Of a DNA stretch of 64,000 nucleotides, positions 56,111 through 64,000 are shown piece after piece. A model generated the notes under the pieces. It was not told the DNA's origin. It ran no database searches and saw only the letters and a list, made by a program, of their open reading frames with translations. Position numbers and translations under genes: made by a program. The DNA lies in NCBI GenBank assembly GCA_946481275.1, contig CAMLMV010000009.1, forward strand, positions 1 to 64,000, written 5' to 3'. The stretch comes from an uncultured Massilia sp. (lineage in GTDB: Bacteria; Pseudomonadota; Gammaproteobacteria; Burkholderiales; Burkholderiaceae). Numbering within the stretch: the stretch's first letter is position 1; each line of letters begins with the position of its first letter.

Positions 56111-57742
56111 ATGGCCGCCGCTCAGCGTGCCGGCCTTGGCCTGCGCGCGCCGCATTACCGCGATTTCCTCGACCGCCGTCCCGCTGTCGGCTGGGTCGAG
56201 GTCCACACGGAAAACTTTCTCGCGCGTGCCGGCCACGACTGGCGGGTGCTGTCCGCGGTGCGCCGCGACTATCCCGTCAGCCTGCACGGCGTGGGCCTCG
56301 GCCTCGGGTCCGTGCACGGCTTTTCCGATGACCACCTCGCCCGCGTGGCCGCCCTCGTGCGGGCGCTCGAGCCGGTCCTCGTCTCCGAACACTTGTCCTG
56401 GGGCGCGCTGCGCGACCGCCAGCTGAACGACCTGCTGCCCCTGCGGCTGGACCGGGAAGCGCTCGCCCTCGTCGCCGCGCGCATCCAGCGCGTGCAGGAC
56501 GTGCTGGGGCGGCGCATCCTCGTCGAAAACGTCTCCACCTACGTGCGCTTCGCGGGCGACGCGATGAGCGAGGCGGAGTTCCTCGCCGAACTGGCGCGGC
56601 GCACGGGTTGCGGCGTGCTGCTGGACGTGAACAACCTGTACGTGAACGAGCGCAATCACGGCGAGGACCCGTATGCCGCCATCGCCGCATTGCCCGCCGG
56701 GTGCGTGGGCGAGATCCACCTGGGCGGCCATCTCGTCACGGACGACGGCCTGATCGACCACCACGGCGCCCGGGTCGCGCCGCCCGTGTGGGACCTGTAC
56801 CGCGCGGCGCTGGCCCGCTTCGGCGCCGTGCCCACGCTCGTCGAATGGGACACGGACCTGCCGCCGCTCGACGTGCTGCTCGACGAGGCGGCGCAGGCCG
56901 ATGCCATCGCTGCGGCGACGGGGCAGGGCGCCGTGGCCGATGACATCGTCGCGCCGGTGGACCCGGCGCCGGCGGTCGGCCTGGAGGCGCTCCAGCAAAC
57001 GTTCGGCGCGGCGCTGTTCGACAGCACGCACGACGCCGCGCTGGCCCCGCTGCTGAAAGGCGATCCGCGCCGCATCGGCATCTACCGGGGCAACCTGCAC
57101 GCACACTGGACGCGCGCGCTGGCGTCGGCGTACCCCGTGCTGCGCCGGCTCGTGGGAGAGGAATTCTTCGACGCGCTCGCGCGGGTCTACGGCCAGGCGC
57201 ATCCGGCGCTCGATCCGGACCTGAACCGCTTCGGTGCCGCGCTGCCGGACTTCCTCGCAGGCTTCGCACCCGCTGCCGATCATCCGTATTTGCCCGACGT
57301 CGCGCGCCTCGAATGGTGCGTGCACGAAGCCTGGTTCGCGTCCGGGGTCGACACGCAGCCCGCGACGCTGGCCGGCCTCGCACCGGACGCATTCGAGGCG
57401 GCGCGCGCCGTGCTGCATCCGTCGCTGCGCCTGCATGCGTCGCCGTGGGCCATGGTGGCGCTGTGGCGCGCGCACCAGGACGGCGGTCCGGCGTTCCCGG
57501 ATGAACTGCAGACGACCACGCACGCGCTGGTACTGCGGCCCCGGTGCGACGTGGTCGTGGCGACCATCGACGCGGCGGAATACGCGGCGCTGGCGTGCCT
57601 CGCGCGCGGCGGCACGTTCGGCGCGGCGCTCGATGCGGCGTTCGATGTGGACGGGGACTTCGACGTGGCGGCGCACCTGCGGCGCTGGCTCGATGGGGGA
57701 ATGGTGGTGGGGATTAAAAGCGGGGCAAACGCGGCGCCGTAG
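56111..57742 (+). CDS. Fused bufferin maturase: BufB (DUF692/MNIO) plus BufC (DUF2063)
   Basis: A 543-residue protein that joins two proteins usually encoded separately. Residues 1-275 are a DUF692 iron-dependent (MNIO) oxygenase: [27 protein letters not shown] (H59), SEHLSW (E93, H94), LVENVSTY (E139, N140), LDVNNLYV (D172, N174), EIHLGGH (E201, H203) and [14 protein letters not shown] (E245). Residues 290-543 are a DUF2063 domain: [23 protein letters not shown] and [19 protein letters not shown] enzymes with a BufC partner convert Cys to thiooxazole in BufA. The linker is about 14 residues. There is no signal peptide, so it acts in the cytoplasm before export of BufA. Confidence 0.92.
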   Translation: MAAAQRAGLGLRAPHYRDFLDRRPAVGWVEVHTENFLARAGHDWRVLSAVRRDYPVSLHGVGLGLGSVHGFSDDHLARVAALVRALEPVLVSEHLSWGALRDRQLNDLLPLRLDREALALVAARIQRVQDVLGRRILVENVSTYVRFAGDAMSEAEFLAELARRTGCGVLLDVNNLYVNERNHGEDPYAAIAALPAGCVGEIHLGGHLVTDDGLIDHHGARVAPPVWDLYRAALARFGAVPTLVEWDTDLPPLDVLLDEAAQADAIAAATGQGAVADDIVAPVDPAPAVGLEALQQTFGAALFDSTHDAALAPLLKGDPRRIGIYRGNLHAHWTRALASAYPVLRRLVGEEFFDALARVYGQAHPALDPDLNRFGAALPDFLAGFAPAADHPYLPDVARLEWCVHEAWFASGVDTQPATLAGLAPDAFEAARAVLHPSLRLHASPWAMVALWRAHQDGGPAFPDELQTTTHALVLRPRCDVVVATIDAAEYAALACLARGGTFGAALDAAFDVDGDFDVAAHLRRWLDGGMVVGIKSGANAAP

Positions 57743-57759
57743 ACGGTGGCGCCGCGCAG

Positions 57760-58047
57760 TCAGTGGTAGAAGGCGCGCAGGATGCGTTCTTCGCCGGTCT
57801 TGTCGTGGTGCAGCTCGTTCGCCGCACGCGTCGCTTCCATCATGCGGTTCAGCTGTTCTTCCTCGAAGCGGGCCAGTTCCTCGTTGGCGGCATTGAGCGC
57901 GACGGCCAGCTTGGCTCGGGCGTTCTGGTACACGACACCGGTGTAGTGATCGGTATTCTTGAGCAGTTCTTCCGCATTTTCGATGACGAGACGCAGGTCG
58001 CCGATCAACCGCTGCTGCGTCATGGAGCGTGGTTCCGGGGTTTCCAT
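57760..58047 (-). CDS. DUF883-type small protein, short
   Basis: A 95-residue helical protein resembling the N-terminal part of DUF883 (YqjD/ElaB-like) proteins (LIGDLRLVIENAEELLKNT, KLAVALNAANEELARFE). The usual C-terminal membrane anchor and Pro-rich end are missing. The ATG at 58045-58047, after AGGTGAGGAAG, is preferred; a later ATG at 58023 is possible. It is convergent with the bufferin maturase with only 17 bases between. Confidence 0.6.
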   Translation of the reverse strand: METPEPRSMTQQRLIGDLRLVIENAEELLKNTDHYTGVVYQNARAKLAVALNAANEELARFEEEQLNRMMEATRAANELHHDKTGEERILRAFYH

Positions 58048-58182
58048 CTTCCTCACCTCTAGGCGAATATTACGACTTCAATATAGAGAAGGGGGACTGC
58101 CCAAGTTTGTCAGCGCGCAAACGTCAACCCTACCGTCGGGGACGGCTCGCGCGGTGCAACCACGGGGTGCGCGCGGTGCGCC

Positions 58183-58395
58183 TCAGCGCACCTGGATACG
58201 GATATCGCCCAGGGTCACCACCTGGCCGGCGCGGATCTTGGCCGTCTTGCGCAGTTCCTTCTTTCCATCGACCGACACGTCGCCGCTCGCCACCACGTGC
58301 TTGCCGGCGCCGCCGCTGTCCACCACGCCGACCAGTTTCAGCAGCTGGTTCAGTTCGATGAACTCCGAAGTCAGTTCAAAAGTTGTTGTTTGCAT
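58183..58395 (-). CDS. S4-type RNA-binding protein (YbcJ-like)
   Basis: A 70-residue S4-fold RNA-binding protein. FIELNQLLKLVGVVDSGGAGKH and VDGKKELRKTAKIRAGQVVTL cover the full S4 module, with no other domain. YbcJ-like proteins are thought to bind RNA, possibly in ribosome or tRNA biology. It lies downstream of fumC on the same strand, separated by the strong hairpin at 58459-58486. Confidence 0.85.
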   Translation of the reverse strand: MQTTTFELTSEFIELNQLLKLVGVVDSGGAGKHVVASGDVSVDGKKELRKTAKIRAGQVVTLGDIRIQVR

Positions 58396-58458
58396 TTTAT
58401 CCTCTGTTAAAAAACGGCGCCGTACTGTTGTGTTCGTTTAGACAACACCGTAGAAAGA

Positions 58459-58486
58459 CGTCGCCCCCGCAAAGGCGGGGGCGACG
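58459..58486. repeat. Strong GC inverted repeat between fumC and the S4 gene
   Basis: CGTCGCCCCCGC (58459-58470) pairs with GCGGGGGCGACG (58475-58486), a perfect 12-base stem with a 4-base loop. No T run follows on either strand, so it is not a standard terminator. It could pause polymerase or protect the fumC 3' end. Confidence 0.6.
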
Positions 58487-58497
58487 GTAGACAGGCC

Positions 58498-59892
58498 TCA
58501 GGCGGGGCTGGGCCGCGTCATTTCGATCGGCACGATCCACTGGTCGAACTGCGTCTCGTCGACGAAGCCCGACTGCAGGGCGGCCTGGCGCAACGTCAGT
58601 CCGTCGTGCTGGGCGGTCTTGGCAATCTGCGCGGCGCGATCATACCCGATATGCGGGGCCAGCGCGGTCACCAGCATCAGCGACTGTTCCATCAACTCGC
58701 CGATGCGCTTGTGATTCGGCTCGATGCCCTGGGCGCAATGCTCGTCGAACGAGCGCATGCCGTCCGCCAGCAGGCGCGCGCTCTGCAGGAAGTTGTGGGC
58801 GATCATCGGCTTGAACACGTTCAATTCAAAATTGCCCTGCGCGCCGCCGACCGTGATCGCGACGTCGTTGCCGAACACCTGGCAACACAGCATCGTCAGG
58901 GCCTCGCACTGGGTCGGGTTCACCTTGCCCGGCATGATCGAGCTGCCCGGTTCGTTTTCCGGGATCGTGATCTCGCCCAGGCCGGAGCGGGGGCCGGAGG
59001 CCATCCAGCGCACGTCGTTGGCGATCTTCATCAGCGCCGTGGCCAGCGTCTTGAACGCGCCGTGCGCCAGCACCATCGCGTCGTGGCCGGCCAGCGCCAT
59101 GAACTTGTTCGGTGCCGACTTGAATTGCAGGCCGGTGCGCGACGAGATCTCGGCAGCGATGCGGTTGGCGAATTCCGGATGCGCGTTCAGCCCCGTGCCC
59201 ACCGCCGTGCCGCCGGCGGCCAGCAGCAGCAGGCCGGGCAACGCATTCTTGATCGCGTGCTCGGCGAATTCGAGCTGCGCCACGTAACCGGAGAATTCCT
59301 GGCCCAGCGTGAGCGGCGTCGCATCCTGCAAGTGGGTGCGCCCGATCTTGACGATGTCGGCGAAGTCGCGCGACTTCACTTCCAGCGTGCCGCGCAGCTT
59401 CGCCAGCGCCGGGAGCACGTCCCTGGCGACGGCCAGCGCGGCCGCCACGTGCATCGCGGTGGGGAACATGTCGTTCGACGACTGGCCCATGTTGACGTGG
59501 TCGTTCGGATGCAGCAGGCGCGCCTCGCCCCGTTCGCCGCCCAGCAGTTCGGAGGCGCGGTTCGCGAGCACCTCGTTCATGTTCATGTTGCTCTGGGTGC
59601 CGGAGCCGGTCTGCCACACGGACAGCGGGAATTCGGACGGATGGCGGCCTTCCAGCACTTCGTCGGCCGCGCGGATGATGGCGTCGGCCTTGTCCTGCGG
59701 GAGCTTGCCGAGCGAGCGGTTGACGGCGGCGGCCGCGCGCTTCACCTGCGCCAGCGCGGCGACCAGTTCCGGCGGCATCTTCTCGCTGGAGATGTGGAAG
59801 TGGTGCAGCGAACGCTGGGTCTGCGCACCCCACAGGTGATCGTTCGGTACGTCGATCGGGCCGAAGCTGTCCTTCTCAATCCGGTTTTCCAT
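58498..59892 (-). CDS. fumC: Fumarate hydratase, class II
   Basis: A 464-residue oxygen-stable fumarase of the TCA cycle (fumarate plus water to malate). The signature [15 protein letters not shown] is present, as are [14 protein letters not shown] and [20 protein letters not shown]. The length is typical. [16 protein letters not shown] is the natural start, at 59890-59892; a longer upstream frame is not conserved. It is divergent from the FimV-like gene. Confidence 0.96.
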   Translation of the reverse strand: MENRIEKDSFGPIDVPNDHLWGAQTQRSLHHFHISSEKMPPELVAALAQVKRAAAAVNRSLGKLPQDKADAIIRAADEVLEGRHPSEFPLSVWQTGSGTQSNMNMNEVLANRASELLGGERGEARLLHPNDHVNMGQSSNDMFPTAMHVAAALAVARDVLPALAKLRGTLEVKSRDFADIVKIGRTHLQDATPLTLGQEFSGYVAQLEFAEHAIKNALPGLLLLAAGGTAVGTGLNAHPEFANRIAAEISSRTGLQFKSAPNKFMALAGHDAMVLAHGAFKTLATALMKIANDVRWMASGPRSGLGEITIPENEPGSSIMPGKVNPTQCEALTMLCCQVFGNDVAITVGGAQGNFELNVFKPMIAHNFLQSARLLADGMRSFDEHCAQGIEPNHKRIGELMEQSLMLVTALAPHIGYDRAAQIAKTAQHDGLTLRQAALQSGFVDETQFDQWIVPIEMTRPSPA

Positions 59893-59922
59893 GGATGCAT
59901 CCTGTTGGTTTGACAATGGAAT

Positions 59923-59949
59923 TAAAGAGTGTACCGCAACGGCCGTTAA
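59923..59949 (+). promoter_or_regulatory. Sigma-28 (FliA) type promoter of the FimV-like gene
   Basis: TAAAG (59923-59927), 14 bases, then GCCGTTAA (59942-59949). A close consensus match, it lies 30 bases before the ATG at 59980. Confidence 0.8.
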
Positions 59950-59979
59950 CCACGTTGAAGCCCCCATTTTTCCACCGCC

Positions 59980-61092
59980 ATGGCCCGCCGCACCCGCCTC
60001 ATTCTCTCCAGTCTCGCCCTTGTCGCGTTCGTTCCCGCCCTTGCGGCCGAACTGGGCGACCCGCGCGTGACGTCGCACATCGGCCAGCCGCTCGTGGCCG
60101 ACGTCGAGCTGACGATGCTCGACGATGCCGCCACGCCCGTGCAGGTCCGCGTGGCCAGCCCGGAGGTGTACCAAGGCGCGGGCATCGCCGTGCCGCCCGT
60201 GCTGTCCAGCCTGAACCTGTCCGTGATGCGGCGCGACGGCCGCCAGTTCCTGCACGTGACGTCGCTGCGTCCCGTCGACGCGGACCACGTGCACCTGTAC
60301 CTGGAACTCGCCGACAAGGGCCAGCGCGCCGTGCGCCTGGCCACGCTGTGGCTGACGCCGGACCCGAATCCCGCGCCGCCGCCCGCGCCCGTGCGCGTGG
60401 CCGCATCTTCACCAGCGTCCGCACCGGCGCCGACGCAAGATGCGGTGCTCCTCGCCCAGGTCGAACGTGCGCGGACTGCGCGCGCCGCCCCGGTGGCCAG
60501 GCCCGCAGCCCCCAGGCCGGTCGTGCGCCGTCCTCCGCCTGCGCGCGTGGCGAAGCCGGAAACCCCGCCGTCCGCCTGCGCGCCGCGCGCCGAGGAAGTC
60601 CAGGCCTGCGCGGCCCTCGGCGCGAAGAACGACGAGTTGCGCACCCGGCTTGGCCAGGTCGAGGACCGGATGAAGACGCTGCAGGTGACGCTGGCCGCGC
60701 CGGCCGTGGCGCACGAGGCGGCCAGGCCGGAAACGAAGCCGGAACCACCGAAGGACGTTGCCAAGCCCGACGTGCCACCGAAAACGGAAGAACCGAAACC
60801 GGCACCGCCGAAGCCTGCCGGCCCACGCCCGATCTCGTCGATCAAGCCGCTCGTGCCGCACAAGCCGAAGGCGCCGGCGCCGGACGAGGGCCTGCCGTGG
60901 GGCTGGATCGGCGCCGCCATCGGCGTGCTGGCGCTGGGCGGGGCAGGGGCGTACGCCGTCGTCCGCCGCCGCAAGGCGCCGCCGGCGGCGGTCGGGACGC
61001 CGGGCCTGTTCGAGACATTGAAGGCCCGTTTCGCGGCACGCACGAAGGCCACGAAGGCGGACAGCGAGGCCGCCGAACCGACGCTGGAGTAG
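59980..61092 (+). CDS. FimV-like N-terminal domain protein with membrane anchor
   Basis: A 370-residue envelope protein. A signal sequence (about 1-22) is followed by a FimV/TspA-type N-terminal domain ([41 protein letters not shown]). A Pro-rich linker and a short coiled coil ([24 protein letters not shown]) lead to a late membrane helix ([23 protein letters not shown], about 307-329) and a short cytoplasmic tail. No LysM or TPR is seen. FimV links peptidoglycan with polar machinery. The sigma-28 promoter ties this version to flagella. Confidence 0.8.
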   Translation: MARRTRLILSSLALVAFVPALAAELGDPRVTSHIGQPLVADVELTMLDDAATPVQVRVASPEVYQGAGIAVPPVLSSLNLSVMRRDGRQFLHVTSLRPVDADHVHLYLELADKGQRAVRLATLWLTPDPNPAPPPAPVRVAASSPASAPAPTQDAVLLAQVERARTARAAPVARPAAPRPVVRRPPPARVAKPETPPSACAPRAEEVQACAALGAKNDELRTRLGQVEDRMKTLQVTLAAPAVAHEAARPETKPEPPKDVAKPDVPPKTEEPKPAPPKPAGPRPISSIKPLVPHKPKAPAPDEGLPWGWIGAAIGVLALGGAGAYAVVRRRKAPPAAVGTPGLFETLKARFAARTKATKADSEAAEPTLE

Positions 61093-61140
61093 CGTTCAAA
61101 ATCTTCGCACGAGTCGTCTACACAAGTGCGATTTTTGCGT

Positions 61141-61377
61141 TATACTGAATCCCGAAGTACACGGATCAGGGTCCGCCGCAGCCACCACCGATAGCGTGGC
61201 GCGGGGTCGGACGATCGCTGATGAAGCGCCTGGTACCGGAAGCGGTTCGCTTGCCGACAGTGGCAGGTGGACGCCGGAGGCAACCGGCAAGAGGCGACGC
61301 CAGGGGATGCCTGGTGCTCGCGCTCCCAATTCCTCGAAACCGCGCAGATGACCCACGTCGCTGCGCGGTTTTTGTTT
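61141..61377 (+). ncRNA. Candidate structured RNA with own promoter and terminator
   Basis: This is in the 61093-61460 gap. A TATACT box (61141-61146) could start a transcript near 61153. The sequence folds into long GC-rich hairpins, for instance GCCAC/GTGGC inside 61170-61215 and CCAGG/CCTGG at about 61300-61315. It ends with a strong terminator: AAACCGCGCA (61337-61346) pairs with TGCGCGGTTT (61362-61371), then T-rich sequence. No frame in it has coding character. It does not match a riboswitch, 6S or SRP RNA that I can recall. It may be a small RNA or an attenuated leader of the HxlR gene (ATG at 61461). Confidence 0.5.
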
Positions 61378-61460
61378 GCGTTTTTGTTTATGTTGCGCGC
61401 GTTGGCCTCCCGCTCTCGTTATCGCTACCATATGGTCAGATCATCGATCGGGGAGGGGAC

Positions 61461-61907
61461 ATGAACGACCTCGTGCGCGCGGACCTGCCGGAGCGCGTTG
61501 TACGCGCGGACTTATTTTCAGAATATTGCCCGTCGCGTGAAGTGCTGAAGCACGTGACGAGCCGCTGGGGCGTGCTGCTGCTCGTCGCGTTGATGGACGG
61601 CACGCACCGCTTCGGCGAACTGCGCCGCAAGGTGGGCGGCATCAGCGAAAAGATGCTTGCCCAGACGCTGTATTTTCTCGAGCAGGACGGTTTCGTGCAG
61701 CGCATCGCCCATCCCGTCGTCCCGCCTCACGTGGAATACCGGCTGACGCCGCTCGGCGAGCAGATCGGGCACAAGCTGGGCGACCTCGCCGCGTGGATCG
61801 AAGGGAACATGGACGGCATCCTGGCCGCGCAGCGCAAGTCAGCACATGACGACCAGAAAGCAAAAAGCCCCCTGGACGGCAAGTCGAAGGGGCTTGAGGC
61901 GGGGTAG
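61461..61907 (+). CDS. HxlR-family transcriptional regulator
   Basis: A 148-residue winged-helix regulator of the HxlR/MarR-like type. The core includes CPSREVLKHVTSRWGVLLLVALMDG, HRFGELRRKVGGISEKMLAQTL and YRLTPLGEQIGHKL. CPSRE has the Cys often found in redox- or electrophile-sensing members. GGGAGGGG precedes the ATG. Its last codons (about 61860-61896) also contain, on the other strand, the fliT terminator. The target is unknown. Confidence 0.87.
   Translation: MNDLVRADLPERVVRADLFSEYCPSREVLKHVTSRWGVLLLVALMDGTHRFGELRRKVGGISEKMLAQTLYFLEQDGFVQRIAHPVVPPHVEYRLTPLGEQIGHKLGDLAAWIEGNMDGILAAQRKSAHDDQKAKSPLDGKSKGLEAG
61861..61896 (-). terminator. Candidate fliT terminator inside the HxlR gene
   Basis: On the minus strand AAGCCCC (61889-61895) pairs with GGGGCTT (61865-61871) over a 17-base loop, then T bases. 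It lies just after the fliT stop and within the 3' end of the HxlR gene on the opposite strand. Confidence 0.5.
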
Positions 61908-61913
61908 CGCGGA

Positions 61914-62198
61914 TCAGTGGGCCGGGCTCAGCGCGCGGTCCAGCTGGCCCATCCACGGCTCGGTGATGTCGCGCACGGCGCGGTCGTTGGCCATGATCTG
62001 CTTGAGCAGGTCGATCTTGCGCTTGCGGGCGGCGCCATCCAGCGGCGGCACGCCGCTCTTCGCCGCGCTCGACTGCAGGGCGCACTGCGTTTCCAGGCGT
62101 GCCAGGCCGTCCCAATCCCCTTCGCGCGCGGCGACAGCCATACGGCTGCTCAGGGCGGCGATGTTTTCATACATTGCGAGGACTTCGTTGGACGTCAT
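61914..62198 (-). CDS. fliT: Flagellar protein FliT
   Basis: A 94-residue helical protein of the FliT family. The core has YENIAALSSRMAVAAREGDW and a C-terminal helix (KIDLLKQIMANDRAVRDITEPWMGQLD). FliT is an export chaperone for the filament cap FliD and can inhibit FlhDC in enteric bacteria. The usual partner fliS/fliD is not in the window. A near-perfect sigma-28 promoter lies 55 bases upstream of its ATG. Confidence 0.8.
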   Translation of the reverse strand: MTSNEVLAMYENIAALSSRMAVAAREGDWDGLARLETQCALQSSAAKSGVPPLDGAARKRKIDLLKQIMANDRAVRDITEPWMGQLDRALSPAH

Positions 62199-62252
62199 GA
62201 CTGCGCTCCACCAATTGAGGCAAACTCCGGCCGGATTACCGGTTGTCTGCCT

Positions 62253-62279
62253 TTTACGGCAGCGTTTTGGAGAACTTTA
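62253..62279 (-). promoter_or_regulatory. Sigma-28 (FliA) type promoter of fliT
   Basis: On the minus strand, TAAAG (62275-62279), 14 bases, then GCCGTAAA (62253-62260). It has the same spacing as the other three sigma-28 sites in the window. Confidence 0.8.
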
Positions 62280-62373
62280 GGGTTTTCGAAAGATTTTTTT
62301 GAAATTTTTTTCGGGGTGCCGCGTTATAGTGCACGCGCATCACCAAACGAACCTGAAAACATAAAGGGACATC

Positions 62374-64000
62374 ATGAACATCAGCTTGACTCCGATCAAG
62401 ACCGCCATCGTCCTCGCGATGTGCGGCACCGCGCTCGTTACCAACGGCGCGAGTGCATCCGGGCAGACCCCGCCCGCAGCCAAGGAGAACGCAAATTCGG
62501 CCGGGACTTCGGCCCAGGCCACTTTGCGGCCGGGCGACGATTTCTTTGCCTGGGCCAACAAGGACTGGCTTGCCAAAACGACCATCCCCGAGGACCGCAG
62601 CCGCTGGGGCGCGATGGACAACCTGGCGGAGGACACCAACCAGCGCATCGTCAAGCTGATCGAGGCTGTGAGCAACGACAAGAAAGCCGGGCCGGAAGCG
62701 CGCAAGGTCGCGGATTACTACAACGCCTACATGGACGAGTCCGCAATCGAGGCGCGCGGCACCGCCCCGCTGAAGCCGCTGCTGGCGCAGATCGGCGCCA
62801 TCAAGGACAAGGCGGGCCTCGTGCGTGCGCTGGGCGCGTCCGTGCGGGCCGACGTCGACCCGCTGAACAATACGCATTTTGCGACCGAAAACATCTTCGG
62901 CGTCTGGATCTCGCCCGGCCTGCACGACCCGGCCCACAACTGGCCGTACCTGCTGCAGGGCGGCCTGGGCATGCCGGACCGCGCTTATTATCTGGACAAC
63001 AATGAGCGCATGGCCAGCCTGCGCTCGCAGTATCAAAAACACATCGCCGCGATGCTGAAGCTGGCGGGGTACGCGACCACGGACGAGGACGCCGACGCCC
63101 GTGCCGCGAAAATCTTCGCGCTGGAAGTCGACATCGCCAACACGCACGGCACCCGCGCCGACTCGGCCGACGTGCTGAAAGCCGACAACACGTGGACCCG
63201 CAAGGACTTCGCCGCCAACGCGCCGGGCCTCGACTGGGACGCGTTCTTCAAGGCCGCGCGCCTGGGCGACCAGGACAAGTTCATCGTCTGGCATCCCTCC
63301 GCCGTGAAAGGCGAGGCGGCGCTGGTCGACAAGATCGACCTGGCAACGTGGAAGGATTACCTGGCTTTCCACACCATCAACCGCATGGCCAACGTATTGC
63401 CGAAGGCATTCGTCGACCAGCGCTTCGCGTTCTACGGCAAGGCGCTGTCCGGCACGCCGCAGCAATCGATGCGCTGGAAGCGGGCGTTGGGCGCCACGAA
63501 CGAGGCGATGGACGAAGCGGTCGGCAAGATCTACGTCGCGAAATACTTCCCGGCCGAGAACAAGGCGCAGCTGCAGAAGATGGTCGCGAACATCGTGGCG
63601 GCGTTCGGCAAGCGCGTCGACAAGCTCGACTGGATGGCGCCCGCCACCCGCGCCCAGGCGAAGGAAAAGCTGAAGACCCTGTACGTGGGCGTCGGCTATC
63701 CGGACCGGTGGAAATCGTATGCCGGCCTGAAGGTCGATGCCAAGGATGCGTTCGGCAACGCGCTGCGTGCCGAGGCCTTCCACACGGAGCAGGAACTCGC
63801 GAAGCTGCATGCGAAGCCGGACCGTACGGACTGGTCGATGCCGCCGCAGCTCGTCAACGCGGTCAACCTGCCGCTGCAGAACGCGCTGAACTTCCCGGCC
63901 GCCATCCTGCAGCCGCCGTTCTTCGACCCGAAGGCGCCGGATGCCGTCAACTACGGCGCGATCGGCGCCATCATCGGCCACGAGATCAGCCACAGCTTCG
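62374..64000 (+). CDS. M13 (neprilysin-like) metallopeptidase, cut by window edge
   Basis: The first 542 residues of a secreted zinc endopeptidase; relatives have about 690. A signal peptide (about 1-28) is followed by the M13 N-terminal domain (RPGDDFFAWANKDWLAKTTIP, GLGMPDRAYYL). The zinc motif HEISH is at 536-540, the last visible residues; the further ligand and active-site Glu and His lie past the window end. The ATG at 62374 follows AAAGGGA. M13 enzymes cleave small peptides outside the cytoplasm. Confidence 0.9.
   Translation, partial: MNISLTPIKTAIVLAMCGTALVTNGASASGQTPPAAKENANSAGTSAQATLRPGDDFFAWANKDWLAKTTIPEDRSRWGAMDNLAEDTNQRIVKLIEAVSNDKKAGPEARKVADYYNAYMDESAIEARGTAPLKPLLAQIGAIKDKAGLVRALGASVRADVDPLNNTHFATENIFGVWISPGLHDPAHNWPYLLQGGLGMPDRAYYLDNNERMASLRSQYQKHIAAMLKLAGYATTDEDADARAAKIFALEVDIANTHGTRADSADVLKADNTWTRKDFAANAPGLDWDAFFKAARLGDQDKFIVWHPSAVKGEAALVDKIDLATWKDYLAFHTINRMANVLPKAFVDQRFAFYGKALSGTPQQSMRWKRALGATNEAMDEAVGKIYVAKYFPAENKAQLQKMVANIVAAFGKRVDKLDWMAPATRAQAKEKLKTLYVGVGYPDRWKSYAGLKVDAKDAFGNALRAEAFHTEQELAKLHAKPDRTDWSMPPQLVNAVNLPLQNALNFPAAILQPPFFDPKAPDAVNYGAIGAIIGHEISHSF

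Noticed and set aside
61141..61377. The candidate RNA considered as 6S, SRP RNA, or a cobalamin, c-di-GMP, manganese or guanidine riboswitch.
   Set aside because: None of the conserved sequence blocks of these RNAs could be found by eye, so no class name is given.

Overview
High-GC chromosomal DNA from a betaproteobacterium, most likely Oxalobacteraceae (Massilia/Telluria-like). This is inferred from product similarity, from the rpsP-rimM-trmD-rplS block followed by a CoA pyrophosphatase, a CbiB-like protein and a DUF3579 protein, and from the polysaccharide and amino-sugar genes. No rRNA, tRNA, CRISPR array or intact insertion sequence was seen. Genes lie on both strands, mostly in short operons, and both window ends cut a gene (glnS on the left, an M13 peptidase on the right).

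Layout. 1-3.9 kb: glnS 5' part, then a J-domain protein with three tightly coupled genes of unknown function. 3.9-9.3 kb (minus): CoA transferase, KefB-type antiporter and a glycosidase-reductase fusion. 9.3-10.6 kb: trpS behind what looks like a Trp-codon leader peptide and a terminator (attenuator). 10.7-17.5 kb: a membrane zinc-ribbon protein, a GH9 cellulase, small proteins, an alpha/beta hydrolase and ugpQ. 17.5-19.2 kb: a flagellin with an internal zinc-protease domain (flagellinolysin). 19.3-26.3 kb: alaS, tusA, etfBA and an acyl-CoA dehydrogenase. 27.8-35.4 kb: the ribosomal/tRNA-modification operon, then housekeeping genes and an M16 peptidase. 35.5-40.2 kb: SDR, GntR regulator, flavoprotein, a repeat element and a TPR protein. 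40.4-44.9 kb (minus): a nagK-nagA-nagB2-nagZ amino-sugar operon. 45-51.2 kb (minus): AI-2E-type permease, htpX, GFA protein, CocE-type hydrolase and a DUF2807 protein. 51.4-51.8 kb: two divergent coding fragments. 51.9-55.6 kb: small proteins, gspA/gspB-like genes, mobB and a YjfB motility protein. 55.8-57.7 kb: a bufferin-type RiPP pair in which the two maturation proteins are fused. 57.8-64 kb: small proteins, fumC, a FimV-like protein, a candidate structured RNA, an HxlR regulator, FliT and the M13 peptidase.

Connections. Four scattered genes (flagellinolysin, YjfB protein, FimV-like protein, FliT) each have a sigma-28 (FliA) type promoter with the same 14-base spacing, so they probably form one late-flagellar regulon even though no flagellar operon is in the window. 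The GntR regulator and the nag operon, 7.5 kb apart, share a TTGGTATTRTC box that could be the operator. The most notable systems are the proteolytic flagellin, the fused bufferin maturase and the trpS attenuator.
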